Assembly: GCF_009602705.1 (NCBI RefSeq)
Contig: NZ_VSWH01000001.1
Coordinates: 2,418,001-2,482,000 of the forward strand
Direction: 5' to 3'
DNA: 64,000 nucleotides
Source: Chryseobacterium vaccae
Lineage (GTDB): Bacteria; Bacteroidota; Bacteroidia; Flavobacteriales; Weeksellaceae
In this document: positions 17,109 to 27,000 of the stretch, piece after piece
How the letters are laid out: every line of letters starts with the position of its first letter
Numbering within the stretch: the stretch's first letter is position 1
The notes under the pieces: generated by a model
What the model saw: the letters and a program-made list of their open reading frames with translations, nothing else
Told to the model about the DNA's origin: nothing
The model's database searches: none
Translations under genes and position numbers: made by a program

Positions 17109-18590
17109 TTAGTTTTGTTTTAATTTAAGATAGACTCCGTTAGTCCATCCGAATCCGTCCTGATTCGGGTATTCTCCTCCTCCTGCAATCGTTTCCGTGT
17201 CTAATGCATTGTATTTTTCCATCAGTTTTCCCGTGTTTTTATAGACTCTTTCTACATTGGAACACCAATTATTTTTTATTTTTTCTGCCAGTTCATCAAA
17301 ACTATAATTTTTCATGGCTTTAAAACCAAGCCACTGATAAGGAGCCCAGGCATTCGGAAGATCCCACTGCTGGCCTGAATTTTTGGTAGTCGTCACCAAA
17401 CCGCCCTGATAAAGAAATTTCTCAGCAACCGCATTGGCAATACCTTCCGCCTGTTCCTGATCTGCAATTCCAAGGAATAAAGGGTAAAGAGCAGCAATAT
17501 GTTCAGACGGTGTTTTTGTGTTTTTTTTAGTGTGATAATCTTTGTAAATCTTAGTGTTTGCATCCCAGAAATATTTGTTGATCATCTGTCTTCGCTTTGC
17601 TGCTCTTTCAGTAAAATAATTTTCTTTTTCTCCCAGATCCTGAAGTGCTGATGATTTTGCCAAAGTATTTTCCAAATGCCATAAAAGGCAGTTCAGATCT
17701 ACTTCTGCAATGTTCATGGTTTCTATGGTCTGTATATGTTCTCCGTCCGCAAACCATCTGCTGGAAAAATCCCAGCCGGATTCGCAGGCACTTCTTATAT
17801 TTCTGTAAAATTCTTCATCCGCTGCACTTTCCTGGTCTTCAATATCGATCAGATAACTTTCAGGACGTGGTGCGTTTTCTGCGTCATAGTAACGGTTCAG
17901 CAGATCGCCGTCTTTTGTTTTAACAATTCTTTTTACATTGGAGCCATGATCCAGCCATTCTTCACCATTCATCCAGAAAGCATATTCCTTTTCCAGCGTA
18001 TCATGGTATCTGGTGTATATTGTTTCATCACCTATTGTTTCAAAAAGCAGTTCCAGCATCAGCGAAAAATACGGAGGCTGTGAGCGGCTCAGGAAGTGGG
18101 TACGGCTTGCATTAGGAACAAATCCTACATTCTGAATCAGATATGAACAGTTTTCCACAATATTTTCCATCATCTCTGTTCTTCCTGAAACCTGCAGCCC
18201 AAGCATAATGAAATAACTGTCCCAATAGAAAAATTCATTGAAGCGGCCCCCTGGAACAACATAAGGTTTAGGAAGTTTCAGTAAAGTTCCTTTTTCTTCG
18301 TAAGCATCACGGGTCAGCTCATCCCAGAGTTTCTCAATATGTTCATCAATAGGAAGGCGCTCTTCTCTTTGAATGGAAACCTTCGCCCCTAAAAAATCAA
18401 AATGAGTCATGACAAAATCTTTCAGGTCAAAACCTTGAGTTCCTCTCCTTTTTTCATATTCAGCATTGATCTCAGCCACAGGAAATACCGGGACTGCGTC
18501 GGTCATCATTTTCTGATCCTCAAAGATTTTTGATCTCTGCACATCATCAAAAAGAGCCTGAATTTCTTTTATATAAAGCTGTTTATTCAT
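17109..18590 (-). CDS. treF: Trehalase, glycoside hydrolase family 37
   Basis: 493 residues. Both family signatures are present: PGGRFNEFFYWDSY near residues 112-125 and QWDLPNAWAP near 406-415, plus GGGEYPNQDGFGWTNGV at the C-terminus. The likely catalytic pair is Asp in ESGWDFSSRW (~268) and Glu in MEKYNALDTET (~458), by correspondence with E. coli Tre37A. There is no signal peptide, so it is probably cytoplasmic and hydrolyses imported trehalose to two glucoses. It starts 1 nt after the stop of the MFS gene and ends 20 nt before the receptor gene, indicating an operon. Confidence 0.93.
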   Translation of the reverse strand: MNKQLYIKEIQALFDDVQRSKIFEDQKMMTDAVPVFPVAEINAEYEKRRGTQGFDLKDFVMTHFDFLGAKVSIQREERLPIDEHIEKLWDELTRDAYEEKGTLLKLPKPYVVPGGRFNEFFYWDSYFIMLGLQVSGRTEMMENIVENCSYLIQNVGFVPNASRTHFLSRSQPPYFSLMLELLFETIGDETIYTRYHDTLEKEYAFWMNGEEWLDHGSNVKRIVKTKDGDLLNRYYDAENAPRPESYLIDIEDQESAADEEFYRNIRSACESGWDFSSRWFADGEHIQTIETMNIAEVDLNCLLWHLENTLAKSSALQDLGEKENYFTERAAKRRQMINKYFWDANTKIYKDYHTKKNTKTPSEHIAALYPLFLGIADQEQAEGIANAVAEKFLYQGGLVTTTKNSGQQWDLPNAWAPYQWLGFKAMKNYSFDELAEKIKNNWCSNVERVYKNTGKLMEKYNALDTETIAGGGEYPNQDGFGWTNGVYLKLKQN

Positions 18591-18591
18591 C

Positions 18592-19830
18592 TTATTTCTT
18601 AGGGTTTATTTTTAACTTATTCATGAAAATAGCTGAAATGATCAGCAGTGAAAGCGGGATCAATGAAAGATAAAATGCCTGCTGTCCACTGAATTCCTGG
18701 AAGACAAAGCCGGTAATCACAGAGCCAATCGTTCCTCCGACAGCCGAGAAAACGACGATCAAGCCGGACATTGCGCTGTGAAGGTATTTGGGAATGGATG
18801 CCAGGATCACAGAATTAATACTTGGATAAATAGGTGCCAGCAACCCGCCCATTAAAGGAAATAAATACACAACCAGCGGAGCATTCAGCCAGTTGGTTCC
18901 GGTACTGATGTGAATATTGTGGGTAAGTGGTAAAACCAACAGAATACTGATTCCAAAACCAATCACGCAAAAAGACACAACATAAATCCAGCTGAACTTT
19001 TTGGAAAAGAAACCTGAGAGAAATCTTCCCAATGCAAACGCTCCCGCCAAAACAGCTCCTGCCTGAATACTCATAGAAGTCGGCACTTTTAAAATTTCCT
19101 TATAGAAAGTAGGAGTCCAGGTCTGAAAACTCTGTTCTACCAGTACAAAAAGAAAAGCACATAACAGGAAAAACAAGACTTTCTTATAGCTGAAAAGACT
19201 TATACTGTTCTTCAGATCTCCCCACAGATCGGTTTTCTCATCTTTCGCTTCTTTCTCATCCAACTTTGAAAAGAACAGAAACAAAAAAGATAAAGTGGAA
19301 ACTGTACCCAGCACCCAATATACATTCAGCCAGTGGGTAGATTTCGGATTGTGATCATCAATAAATAAACTGAAAAGGACATTTCCCATCAAAACACCAA
19401 TCATAAAGAATCCTTCCAGATAGCCCATAAAGCTGGAATGCTCTTTATCCGTATCCGTCACAAGTCCAATTGAGGTGAAGACCGAGATTTTAATCAGAGC
19501 AAATGAAACTCCTACCACAGCAAATAACAGTTTAAAAAACCAGAAGTCATTGGAAAACGGCATAACAAAACACATACAGCTTACCATAAAAAGGGCGGCC
19601 AGCATAGAGTTCTTAATTCCTATTTTCGGAAGAAACGATGCAAGGATAAATGAACATATCGCAATCGGCAGGTCTTTAAAACCTTCCAGAATGCTCGCAG
19701 AAGATTTAGAAATTCCGAAGTTCTGCTGTACCTGCAAAATCACTGTTCCCACAGAATTCAGGAGAATGGCGAAAACAAAGTAATTCAGAAAAAGTACGGC
19801 TTTGATGTTGAAATTTTTCATGGAGATCAT
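18592..19830 (-). CDS. MFS transporter, probable trehalose/sugar permease
   Basis: 412 residues with about 12 hydrophobic helices; a charged central loop (KLDEKEAKDEKTDLWG) divides the two halves. Loop 2-3 carries PKIGIKNSM in place of the strict MFS motif A. The family is broad, and specificity comes from context: it is the first gene of an operon with trehalase and a TonB-dependent receptor. A second ATG at 19821 (MKNFNIK) is an equally possible start. The divergent AraC regulator begins 114 nt upstream. Confidence 0.82.
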   Translation of the reverse strand: MISMKNFNIKAVLFLNYFVFAILLNSVGTVILQVQQNFGISKSSASILEGFKDLPIAICSFILASFLPKIGIKNSMLAALFMVSCMCFVMPFSNDFWFFKLLFAVVGVSFALIKISVFTSIGLVTDTDKEHSSFMGYLEGFFMIGVLMGNVLFSLFIDDHNPKSTHWLNVYWVLGTVSTLSFLFLFFSKLDEKEAKDEKTDLWGDLKNSISLFSYKKVLFFLLCAFLFVLVEQSFQTWTPTFYKEILKVPTSMSIQAGAVLAGAFALGRFLSGFFSKKFSWIYVVSFCVIGFGISILLVLPLTHNIHISTGTNWLNAPLVVYLFPLMGGLLAPIYPSINSVILASIPKYLHSAMSGLIVVFSAVGGTIGSVITGFVFQEFSGQQAFYLSLIPLSLLIISAIFMNKLKINPKK

Positions 19831-19944
19831 TTCTTGCCGGCTAAGATAGAAGCATTTGGGTTAACATTAATTTAACACAATAAACCAATCTTTGAACTAT
19901 ATTAATATAATTAGTATTTTTATTGAATAATTAAGATTAATGAA

Positions 19945-20808
19945 ATGAAAGTCAGTTTTGAGAGAATCGTTCCGAGCGAAAAAAGCTCTTTCCGTACGCT
20001 TCATAACAACTCGCCGATCTGCGAGTTCAAATGGGAGTATCATTACCATCCGGAAATAGAACTGGTCTGTGTCATATCCGGAACCGGAACCCGGCATGTC
20101 GGTTATCATAAAAGCAATTATACGAATGGGGATCTGGTTCTCATCGGCTCCAATATTCCTCATTCGGGATTTGGCCTGAATTCTACGGATCCGCATGAAG
20201 AGATTGTGCTTCAGTTCAAAGAAGAGATCCTTCAGTTCCCGCCACAGGAAGTGGATGCTGTCTCCATAAAAAACCTGCTGGAACTTTCTAAATACGGCAT
20301 CCATTTTCATCATAAAATCAAAAAAGCAATGCTTCCGAAATTAAAAATTCTTTTGGAATCAGAAGGCTACAAAAGGTATCTGCTGCTGCTGGAAATCCTT
20401 TTTGAACTTTCAAAATGTAAAGATTATGATCTTCTGAATAAAGAAATCATGCCTTACACCATCATTTCAAAAAATAAAACAAGGCTGGAAAACATTTTTA
20501 CTTTCGTGGAAAATAATTACGACAAAGAAATCAGAATCGAAGACGCTGCCCGGCTGGCTAATCTTACCCTTCCGGCTTTCTGTAATTTCTTTAAAAAAGC
20601 GACCCAAATCACTTTTACTGAGTTTGTGAACCGGTACCGGATCAATAAAGCCTGCCTGCTGATGGCTCAGGATATGAGTATTTCGGAATGCAGTTACAGT
20701 TGTGGCTTCAATAATGTAACCTACTTTAACAGGATGTTTAAAAAATATACTGAAAAGACGCCTTCAGAATTTATAAAAAACTATTCATCCAATAAGGTCA
20801 ATATATAA
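19945..20808 (+). CDS. AraC-family transcriptional regulator of the trehalose locus
   Basis: 287 residues. The N-terminal cupin-like sensor (~15-110) contains WEYHYHPEIELVCVISG and NIPHSGFG. The C-terminal double HTH (~185-285) contains EDAARLANLTLPAFCNFFKKAT and the signature CSYSCGFNNVTYFNRMFKKY with TPSEF. Divergent placement with a 114-nt shared region next to the MFS-trehalase-receptor operon suggests sugar-responsive control of that operon. The ligand is unproven. Confidence 0.88.
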   Translation: MKVSFERIVPSEKSSFRTLHNNSPICEFKWEYHYHPEIELVCVISGTGTRHVGYHKSNYTNGDLVLIGSNIPHSGFGLNSTDPHEEIVLQFKEEILQFPPQEVDAVSIKNLLELSKYGIHFHHKIKKAMLPKLKILLESEGYKRYLLLLEILFELSKCKDYDLLNKEIMPYTIISKNKTRLENIFTFVENNYDKEIRIEDAARLANLTLPAFCNFFKKATQITFTEFVNRYRINKACLLMAQDMSISECSYSCGFNNVTYFNRMFKKYTEKTPSEFIKNYSSNKVNI

Positions 20809-21154
20809 TTTTTTCTAATTTAGAGTCTGTTTAAATCTCATTCTTAAACTCTTATACACCTGGTTATCAGATAAATTTTATTAACAAAACTCAATAGATC
20901 ATGTTTGAAATTATTTTTTGATAAAAAAGATTAATGCAAGATTTCTATGCTATGCATAGGCAATATTGATTTTAAAGGAAGCAAAGGACAGAATCAACTC
21001 CGTTGATTCGATGAAGCGGGCATTATAAACCGCACATTAGCCTTATCTTTAAATCTTCTATTCCTGTTAAAAAAAGACTTCATAAATCTGCCAGATCTAC
21101 CCAATCTGCGAGCATAAAAAATATCTCGATAAGCAAATGTTTATGCACAAAAAA
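20809..21154. other. Intergenic region with a short perfect hairpin and repeat remnants
   Basis: No gene is visible. A perfect 8-bp hairpin GAATCAAC/GTTGATTC with a 3-nt loop lies at 20991-21009. The stretch AATCTGCGAG at ~21106 recurs in variant form in other gaps of the window (see findings). Confidence 0.45.
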
Positions 21155-21180
21155 AAGCTGCTCTTAAAAAGAACAGCCTT
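21155..21180 (-). terminator. Terminator of the 21215-21769 thioredoxin-fold gene
   Basis: AAGCTGCTCTT pairs with AAGAACAGCCTT with one bulge; the minus strand then continues into a T-run. Confidence 0.65.
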
Positions 21181-21214
21181 ATATCTTGGAGGAAGTTAAA
21201 TAATTAAGCTTCGG

Positions 21215-21769
21215 TTATTTCCATTTGATATTGCATCCCATGCTTGGTTTCTGAATTTCTTCCTGAGGTTCTCCTGCCAGAAGATTTTCAAATGCAATGA
21301 TCAGGTCTTCCCCTGTTACATCTTTATTGTTTCCTGGTCTGGAATCATCCATCTGCCCTCTGTATACAAGATCAAGTTTGTCATCAAAGAAATAAAAATC
21401 CGGAGTGCAGGCTGCATCATAAGCTTTTGCAATGCTCTGGCTTTCATCAAACAGATAAGGGAAGTCAAATTTCCTTTCGATCTGGAATTCAATCATTTTT
21501 TCAGGAGCATCATCAGGATATTTTTCAATATCATTAGCGTTGATCGCGATGAATTCTATTCCTTTATCATTGTAATCTTCATACAGCTCGTTGATTTTAT
21601 CGATTACGTGAAGAACAAACGGACAATGGTTGCACATAAAGATGACTAGTGTTCCTTTTTCTCCTTTCAATTCATCCAAAGATTGAATCTCATTGGTTTT
21701 TGACGGGTTCGGAAGCTCAAAAAACGGTGCTTTTGTTCCTAGAGCCAGCATATTGGAGGGCGTATTCAT
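21215..21769 (-). CDS. Thioredoxin-fold redoxin (AhpC/TSA-like) with CNHC motif
   Basis: 184 residues, no signal peptide. The AhpC/TSA-type thioredoxin fold is visible: GTKAPFFELPNP, LVIFMCNHCPFV (the CxxC is CNHC, near residues 46-49), GIEFIAINANDIEKYPDD, ACTPDFYFFD with the cis-Pro region, and LVYRGQMDDSRPG. The C-terminus has an isolated conserved SMGCNIKWK. This is a common cytosolic redoxin family; its electron donor and target are unknown. It has its own -7 box and terminator. Confidence 0.85.
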   Translation of the reverse strand: MNTPSNMLALGTKAPFFELPNPSKTNEIQSLDELKGEKGTLVIFMCNHCPFVLHVIDKINELYEDYNDKGIEFIAINANDIEKYPDDAPEKMIEFQIERKFDFPYLFDESQSIAKAYDAACTPDFYFFDDKLDLVYRGQMDDSRPGNNKDVTGEDLIIAFENLLAGEPQEEIQKPSMGCNIKWK

Positions 21770-21790
21770 ATCTTTTATTTTCTTTGTTCA

Positions 21791-21798
21791 CAAAGATA
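21791..21798 (-). promoter_or_regulatory. -7 box (TATCTTTG) of the redoxin gene
   Basis: An exact TAnnTTTG match on the minus strand, 21 nt before the ATG at 21769. Confidence 0.5.
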
Positions 21799-21868
21799 AA
21801 GTTTCTTTTGATACAAAGCGAATCTGCTGATTTATAAACTTTCGTTAAATGTTAAAAGTAAAATATCA

Positions 21869-21901
21869 TTTGGAAGTTATCACTAAAAGTTTGTAGTTTT
21901 G
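21869..21901 (+). promoter_or_regulatory. Promoter of the tetR gene (-33 TTTG and -7 TAGTTTTG)
   Basis: TTTG at 21869-21872 and TAGTTTTG at 21894-21901, 21 nt apart, as expected for a Bacteroidetes promoter. The operator-like palindrome begins at the very next base. Confidence 0.6.
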
Positions 21902-21902
21902 C

Positions 21903-21925
21903 TAACACTGTTAGTAATAATATCA
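21903..21925. promoter_or_regulatory. Operator-like site at the tetR promoter
   Basis: Palindrome TAACACTGTTA (21903-21913), then 7 nt, then TATCA (21921-21925), a one-mismatch version of the third half-site TAACA found in the three copies at 22.5-22.8 kb. It covers the predicted transcription start of tetR, implying autorepression. Confidence 0.65.
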
Positions 21926-22521
21926 TGGGATTGCATGAACGTCGTCAGAGAGAGAAAGAATCTATCCGTGCAAATATTTTGCAGGCGGCTTTTGGTTTGG
22001 CTAAAACTGAAGGCTGGGCTTCCCTTTCGATGAGGAAAATTGCTGATGCTATAGAATACAGTGCTCCGGTAGTGTATGATTATTTTGAAAATAAGGAGGC
22101 TATTTTGTATGAAATTTCCCTGAATGGTTTTCATTCCCTTCATATTGAACTGTTAAAAGCCCAGAGAAAACATGATACTCCTGAAGAACAGCTTACTGCC
22201 ATTGTAGATGCATACTGGAACTTTGCATTCAAAAACCCGGAATACTATCAGCTGATGTTTGGGCTGGGAATGCAGTGTTGTGGTAAAGGACAGATGAAGG
22301 AAGAATTTTCTTCGTTTCAGGATCTGATTTATGAGTGTACCTATAATATCATTAAAAAGAACGGATCTAATCCTGAAAATGCCTGCCATATGTCGCATGC
22401 TTTATTTTCTGCAGTACACGGACTGATCTCTATTATGATGATGCGTACGACTGATATTCCGTCTACGATGAATAAAACTACCCTGGACGAAACTGTTTCG
22501 GCTTTTATTAAGTCTTTGTAA
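21925..22521 (+). CDS. TetR/AcrR-family regulator of the RND efflux operon
   Basis: 198 residues. The N-terminal HTH (~8-60) contains REKESIRANILQAAFGLAKTEG, LSMRKIADAIEYSAPVVYDYF and ENKEAILYEI, classical for TetR. The C-terminal ligand domain (~80-190) has CCGKGQMKEEF and HGLISIMMMRTTD, resembling the TetR C-terminal domain with a WHG-like motif. It precedes an RND tripartite efflux operon in the same direction, and the shared palindromes suggest it represses itself and the pump. Confidence 0.9.
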   Translation: MGLHERRQREKESIRANILQAAFGLAKTEGWASLSMRKIADAIEYSAPVVYDYFENKEAILYEISLNGFHSLHIELLKAQRKHDTPEEQLTAIVDAYWNFAFKNPEYYQLMFGLGMQCCGKGQMKEEFSSFQDLIYECTYNIIKKNGSNPENACHMSHALFSAVHGLISIMMMRTTDIPSTMNKTTLDETVSAFIKSL

Positions 22522-22541
22522 ATTTTTTTTGAATTAAAAAT

Positions 22542-22564
22542 TAACACCGTTAGGAAAAATAACA
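22542..22564. promoter_or_regulatory. Operator-like site 1 upstream of the RND operon
   Basis: TAACACCGTTA (22542-22552), a 7-nt spacer, then TAACA (22560-22564). Same architecture as the other copies, with one change in the palindrome. Confidence 0.6.
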
Positions 22565-22595
22565 TCGGATAAGAACCGTTAAAAAACTCAATACT

Positions 22596-22646
22596 ATGAA
22601 ATTCTTAACCCAAATAATTGATTTCACTTTTTGTCTATCAATTTAA
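22596..22646 (+). other. Possible 16-codon leader ORF overlapping operator 2
   Basis: ATG at 22596 opens a 16-codon frame (MKFLTQIIDFTFCLSI) whose TAA stop lies inside the second operator-like palindrome. It is short enough to be chance; no ribosome-binding site is evident. Confidence 0.2.
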
Positions 22647-22666
22647 CACTGTTAGAAAAATTAACA
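22644..22666. promoter_or_regulatory. Operator-like site 2 upstream of the RND operon
   Basis: TAACACTGTTA (22644-22654), a 7-nt spacer, then TAACA (22662-22666). Confidence 0.65.
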
Positions 22667-22784
22667 CATAATTAATACACCTCATTATATATAAAATCAA
22701 CATTTAAAAAACCACTATTAACAATTATGGAAATAACGATTTGACTCCTTTATCAGAAATTCTGATTTTTTTTACCCTATAAAC

Positions 22785-22807
22785 TAACACTGTTAGGTAA
22801 AATAACA
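22785..22807. promoter_or_regulatory. Operator-like site 3 upstream of the RND operon
   Basis: TAACACTGTTA (22785-22795), a 7-nt spacer, then TAACA (22803-22807). Weaker copies follow: AACACTATTA at 22822-22831 and TAACACTTCATTA at 22840-22852. Confidence 0.65.
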
Positions 22808-22870
22808 GGATTTACAAAAAGAACACTATTACTTAAATCTAACACTTCATTAAAAAAATTAAACCAACAA

Positions 22871-24031
22871 ATGAAAATACCTGGAAAAATAAGGTTCATC
22901 GTACTTATATCAAGTATTATCCTTTTACAGAACTGTACCAAAGCAGCAGAAGGTTCCAACACGCCCCCCCCTGCTCCGGAACTGCCGGTTTATACCGTAA
23001 TCTCCTCTCCTGCTACCACCTATCAGGAATTCCCTACCGCGCTGGAGGGTAAAAATAATGTAGAAATCAGATCTCAGGTAGACGGATACCTGGACAGAAT
23101 TTATGTGGAAGAAGGTTCTTATGTAAGAGCTGGACAGCCTCTTTTCAAAATAGACTCAAGAAGTTATGGCGAACAGATGAACATGGCACAGGCCAATCTT
23201 CAGGCTGCAAATGCCAATATTGAAAAAGCAAGAGTGGAAGTAGACAGACTTCAGCCGTTAGTAGCCGCTAAAGTTGTTTCTGATGTTCAGCTTAAAACAG
23301 CAAAAGCCAATTATGCTGCTGCCGTCGCTGCTGCATCCCAAGCCAAAGCGTCTGTAGGAAGCGCCAGAATTAATGTGGGATTTACCACCATCACAGCCCC
23401 GGTAAGCGGGTATATCGGAAGGATCCCGTATAAAAAAGGAAGTCTGATCTCCAGAACAGACATCAACCCTTTGACCTTATTGTCTGATATCAGTGAAATT
23501 TATGCTTATTTCTCTCTAAGTGAACTGGATTTTATTGCTTTTCAGAACAAATATCCGGGAGCCTCTCTTGAAGAAAAGCTGAAAAATATGCCGATGGTAG
23601 AACTCGTTATTGCAGATAACAGCATCTATCCTGAAAAAGGAAAAATGAGCATCGTAGACGGCCAGTTTGATAAAACAACCGGAGCCATCAGCGTACGCGC
23701 AGTTTTCCCTAATACCAGCGGAGCCCTGAGAACAGGAAATACCGGAAGAGTACGCATGCCTCAACTGATTTCCAATGCGGTGGTTATCCCTCAGGAATCT
23801 ACTTTTGAAATTCAGGATAAAACGTATGTATATGTCTTAGGGAAAGATAAAAAAGTCACCAGCAAACCTATAAAGATCTCTGGTAAGACTGAAAGCTATT
23901 ATTTTATCTCGGAAGGACTTACTCCGGGAGAAAAGATCGTATACACGGGAATCGGGAACTTAAAAGACGGAGCTTCAATCCATCCGAAACCTATCTCGTC
24001 TGACAGTTTACTGAAAGCCAAACCTTTGTAG
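22871..24031 (+). CDS. RND efflux periplasmic adaptor (membrane fusion protein), lipoprotein
   Basis: 386 residues. The N-terminus KIPGKIRFIVLISSIILLQNC gives a lipoprotein signal with the lipid Cys near 23. Barrel-sandwich halves are seen at VEIRSQVDGYLDRIYVEEGSYVRAGQPLFKID (~57-88) and TITAPVSGYIGRIPYKKGSLI (~173-195), separated by a coiled-coil hairpin rich in Ala and Gln (MAQANLQAANANIEKARVEV). Beta-barrel and membrane-proximal domains follow to the end. It links the inner-membrane pump to the outer-membrane channel. First gene of the operon; the 348-nt gap upstream carries the operator array. Confidence 0.93.
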   Translation: MKIPGKIRFIVLISSIILLQNCTKAAEGSNTPPPAPELPVYTVISSPATTYQEFPTALEGKNNVEIRSQVDGYLDRIYVEEGSYVRAGQPLFKIDSRSYGEQMNMAQANLQAANANIEKARVEVDRLQPLVAAKVVSDVQLKTAKANYAAAVAAASQAKASVGSARINVGFTTITAPVSGYIGRIPYKKGSLISRTDINPLTLLSDISEIYAYFSLSELDFIAFQNKYPGASLEEKLKNMPMVELVIADNSIYPEKGKMSIVDGQFDKTTGAISVRAVFPNTSGALRTGNTGRVRMPQLISNAVVIPQESTFEIQDKTYVYVLGKDKKVTSKPIKISGKTESYYFISEGLTPGEKIVYTGIGNLKDGASIHPKPISSDSLLKAKPL

Positions 24032-24067
24032 CCCGTAGCTGCAGAAGACTAAAAAAATAAACTTCCT

Positions 24068-27000
24068 ATGTTAAAACAATTTATAGAAAGACCGGTCCTT
24101 TCAACGGTCATCTCCATTATACTCTTATTATTGGGGGCGTTGTCTCTCTTTAATCTGCCCATTGCCCTCTTTCCGGATATTGCTCCGCCAAGTGTTCAGG
24201 TAACGGCTTTTTATCCGGGAGCTAATGCTGAGGTTGTTGCCCGTTCGGTAGCAACACCTATTGAGGAAGCTGTAAACGGAGTGGAAAACATGACCTATAT
24301 GACTTCCAACTCCAGTAATGACGGTACCATGACTTTGAGTGTTTTCTTCAAACAGGGCGCTGATCCCGATAATGCTGCCGTAAACGTACAGAACCGTGTA
24401 TCCAAAGCCATGAGCCAGCTTCCCCAGGAAGTGGTACAAGCCGGAATTTCTACCCAGAAAGTTCAGAACAGTATGATTATGTTCATGGGACTGACCAGCG
24501 AAGATGCTAAACAGTACGATGAACTTTTCTTACAAAATTATCTGAAAATCAACGTTATTCCACAGATACAGCGTATTCCAGGAGTAGCACAGGCCCAGGT
24601 TTTCGGGACCAGAGATTATTCCATGAGAATCTGGCTGAAACCGGATAGACTGGCAGCCAACAGCCTTTCTCCACAGGAAGTTCTGGCCGCCATTAAAGAT
24701 CATAACCTTGAAGCCGCTCCGGGACGTCTTGGCCAGGGAAGTAAGGAAACCTACGAGTATATCCTTAAATACAAAGGTAAACTGAATAAGGATGAAGATT
24801 ATGAAAATATTGCCATCAAAGCCAATAATGACGGATCATTCTTAAGATTAAAAGATGTTGCCAGAGTAGAATTCGGTTCCTATACCTATACCGCGACCAA
24901 CAGAGTGGACGGAAAACCCGTAGCAGGATTTGCTATTCTCCAGACTGCAGGTTCCAACGCAAACGAGATCCTTACGGAAATTGAAAAGCAGGTAAAAGTC
25001 ATGGAAACTACCCTGCCGAAAGGAGTGAAACCTATTATTATGTACAATTCCAAAGACTTTCTGGATGCTTCTATTCATCAGGTGGTAGAAACGCTTGTGA
25101 TTGCATTCATTCTTGTATTTATCGTAGTATATATTTTCCTTCAGGATTTCAGATCTACTCTGATTCCGGCTATTGCGGTACCGGTTGCCATTATCGGAAC
25201 CTTCTTTTTCCTACAGCTGTTCGGATTCAGTATCAATATGCTTACTCTGTTTGCACTGGTATTGGCTATTGGTATTGTAGTGGATGATGCCATTGTTGTT
25301 GTGGAAGCAGTCCATTCTAAAATGGAACAGACAGGAATGCCCGTAGAAAATGCCACGATGAACTCGATGAGTGAAATTTCCGGGGCTATTATTTCCATTA
25401 CCCTGGTGATGTGTGCCGTATTTATTCCGGTAGGCTTTATGCAGGGTCCGGCAGGAGTTTTCTACAGACAGTTTGCCTTCACTTTGGCTATTGCGATTCT
25501 GATCTCCGCAGTAAATGCATTGACTTTAAGCCCGGCTTTATGTGCTATTTTCTTAAATGATCCTCAGGGAGAACACGGTGAACACGGTCATAAAAAAGGT
25601 TTTGGAGCCAGATTTTTCAACGCATTTAATGTGAGCTTCAACAACATGACGAAAAAGTACATTTACAGTGTTAAATTTTTGATCAAAAATAAATGGATGG
25701 CTGTAGGCGGATTGGTACTCATTACAGCAATAAGTGTTTTTCTGATTAAAAAAGCACCCTCCGGATTTATTCCTACTGAAGATCAGGGATTCGTTCTGTA
25801 TGCTGTGAATACTCCTCCTGGAAGTTCACTGGAAAGAACCAGCAGAGCCACAGAACAGATTGATAAGATTATTAACGGTGAAAAATCAACTAACCACCTT
25901 TGGGTAGCAGACGGAATGAACTTCATCAGCAATGCCAACGCTTCTCCTTATTCAGCCGGCTTTATCAAGCTTAAAGATTATGACAAACGCGGTGATATGA
26001 AAGACCCTGACCAGATTGCTGCAACACTGACAGGAAAGGTAAGCCAGGTGAAAGATGCCAATGCTTTCTTCTTCAACTTCCCTACCGTACAAGGGTTTGG
26101 TAACGTATCCGGTTTTGAATTCATGCTTCAGGATAAAACCAACGGTTCTTTTGAACAACTGGGAACAACAACACAGGCATTTATCGGAGAACTGATGAAA
26201 CGTCCTGAAATTGCATTTGCATTTACCACGTATGCAGCCGGAAACCCACAGTATACGATTGAAGTGGATTCTGATAAAGCCAACCAGCTGGGAGTTTCAG
26301 TTACTGAACTGATGCAGACCATGCAGATCTATTATGGAAGCAGCTTCGTTTCAGATTTCAACAGATTCGGAAAATACTACAGGGTAATGGCTCAGGCGGA
26401 TATTCCGTACCGTACCGATATTAACTCTCTGGAGGGAATTTATGTTAAAAATAAATCAGGAGAAATGGTACCGGCTAAAACACTGGTTACTTTGAAAAGA
26501 TCTTTCGGACCTGAAACGGTAACAAGAAACAACCTCTTCAACGCGGTAACCATCAACGGAACGCCTAAACCAGGTTACAGTACCGGAGATGCCATCAAAG
26601 CAGTAGAAGAAGTAGCACAGCAGTCTCTTCCGAGAGGTTACGGCTACGAATGGACCGGAATTACCCGTGAAGAGATCAAAACAGGCGGACAGACCGTATT
26701 TATATTCCTTTTAAGTATCCTGTTTGTTTATTTCCTGCTGGCAGCGCAATACGAAAGTTATATTCTTCCGTTTGCCATTATTCTTACCATTCCGACAGGA
26801 ATCTTTGGAGTATTTGCATTCACCGGATTAGCTGGTATTGATAACAATATCTATGTACAGGTCGGACTGATCATGCTGGTCGGATTATTGGCTAAAAATG
26901 CCATTCTGATCGTAGAATTTGCCGTACAGAGAAGAAAAGCAGGTAAAACTCTGATAGAATCTGCGCTTCAGGCTTCAAGATTACGTCTGAGACCGATCTT

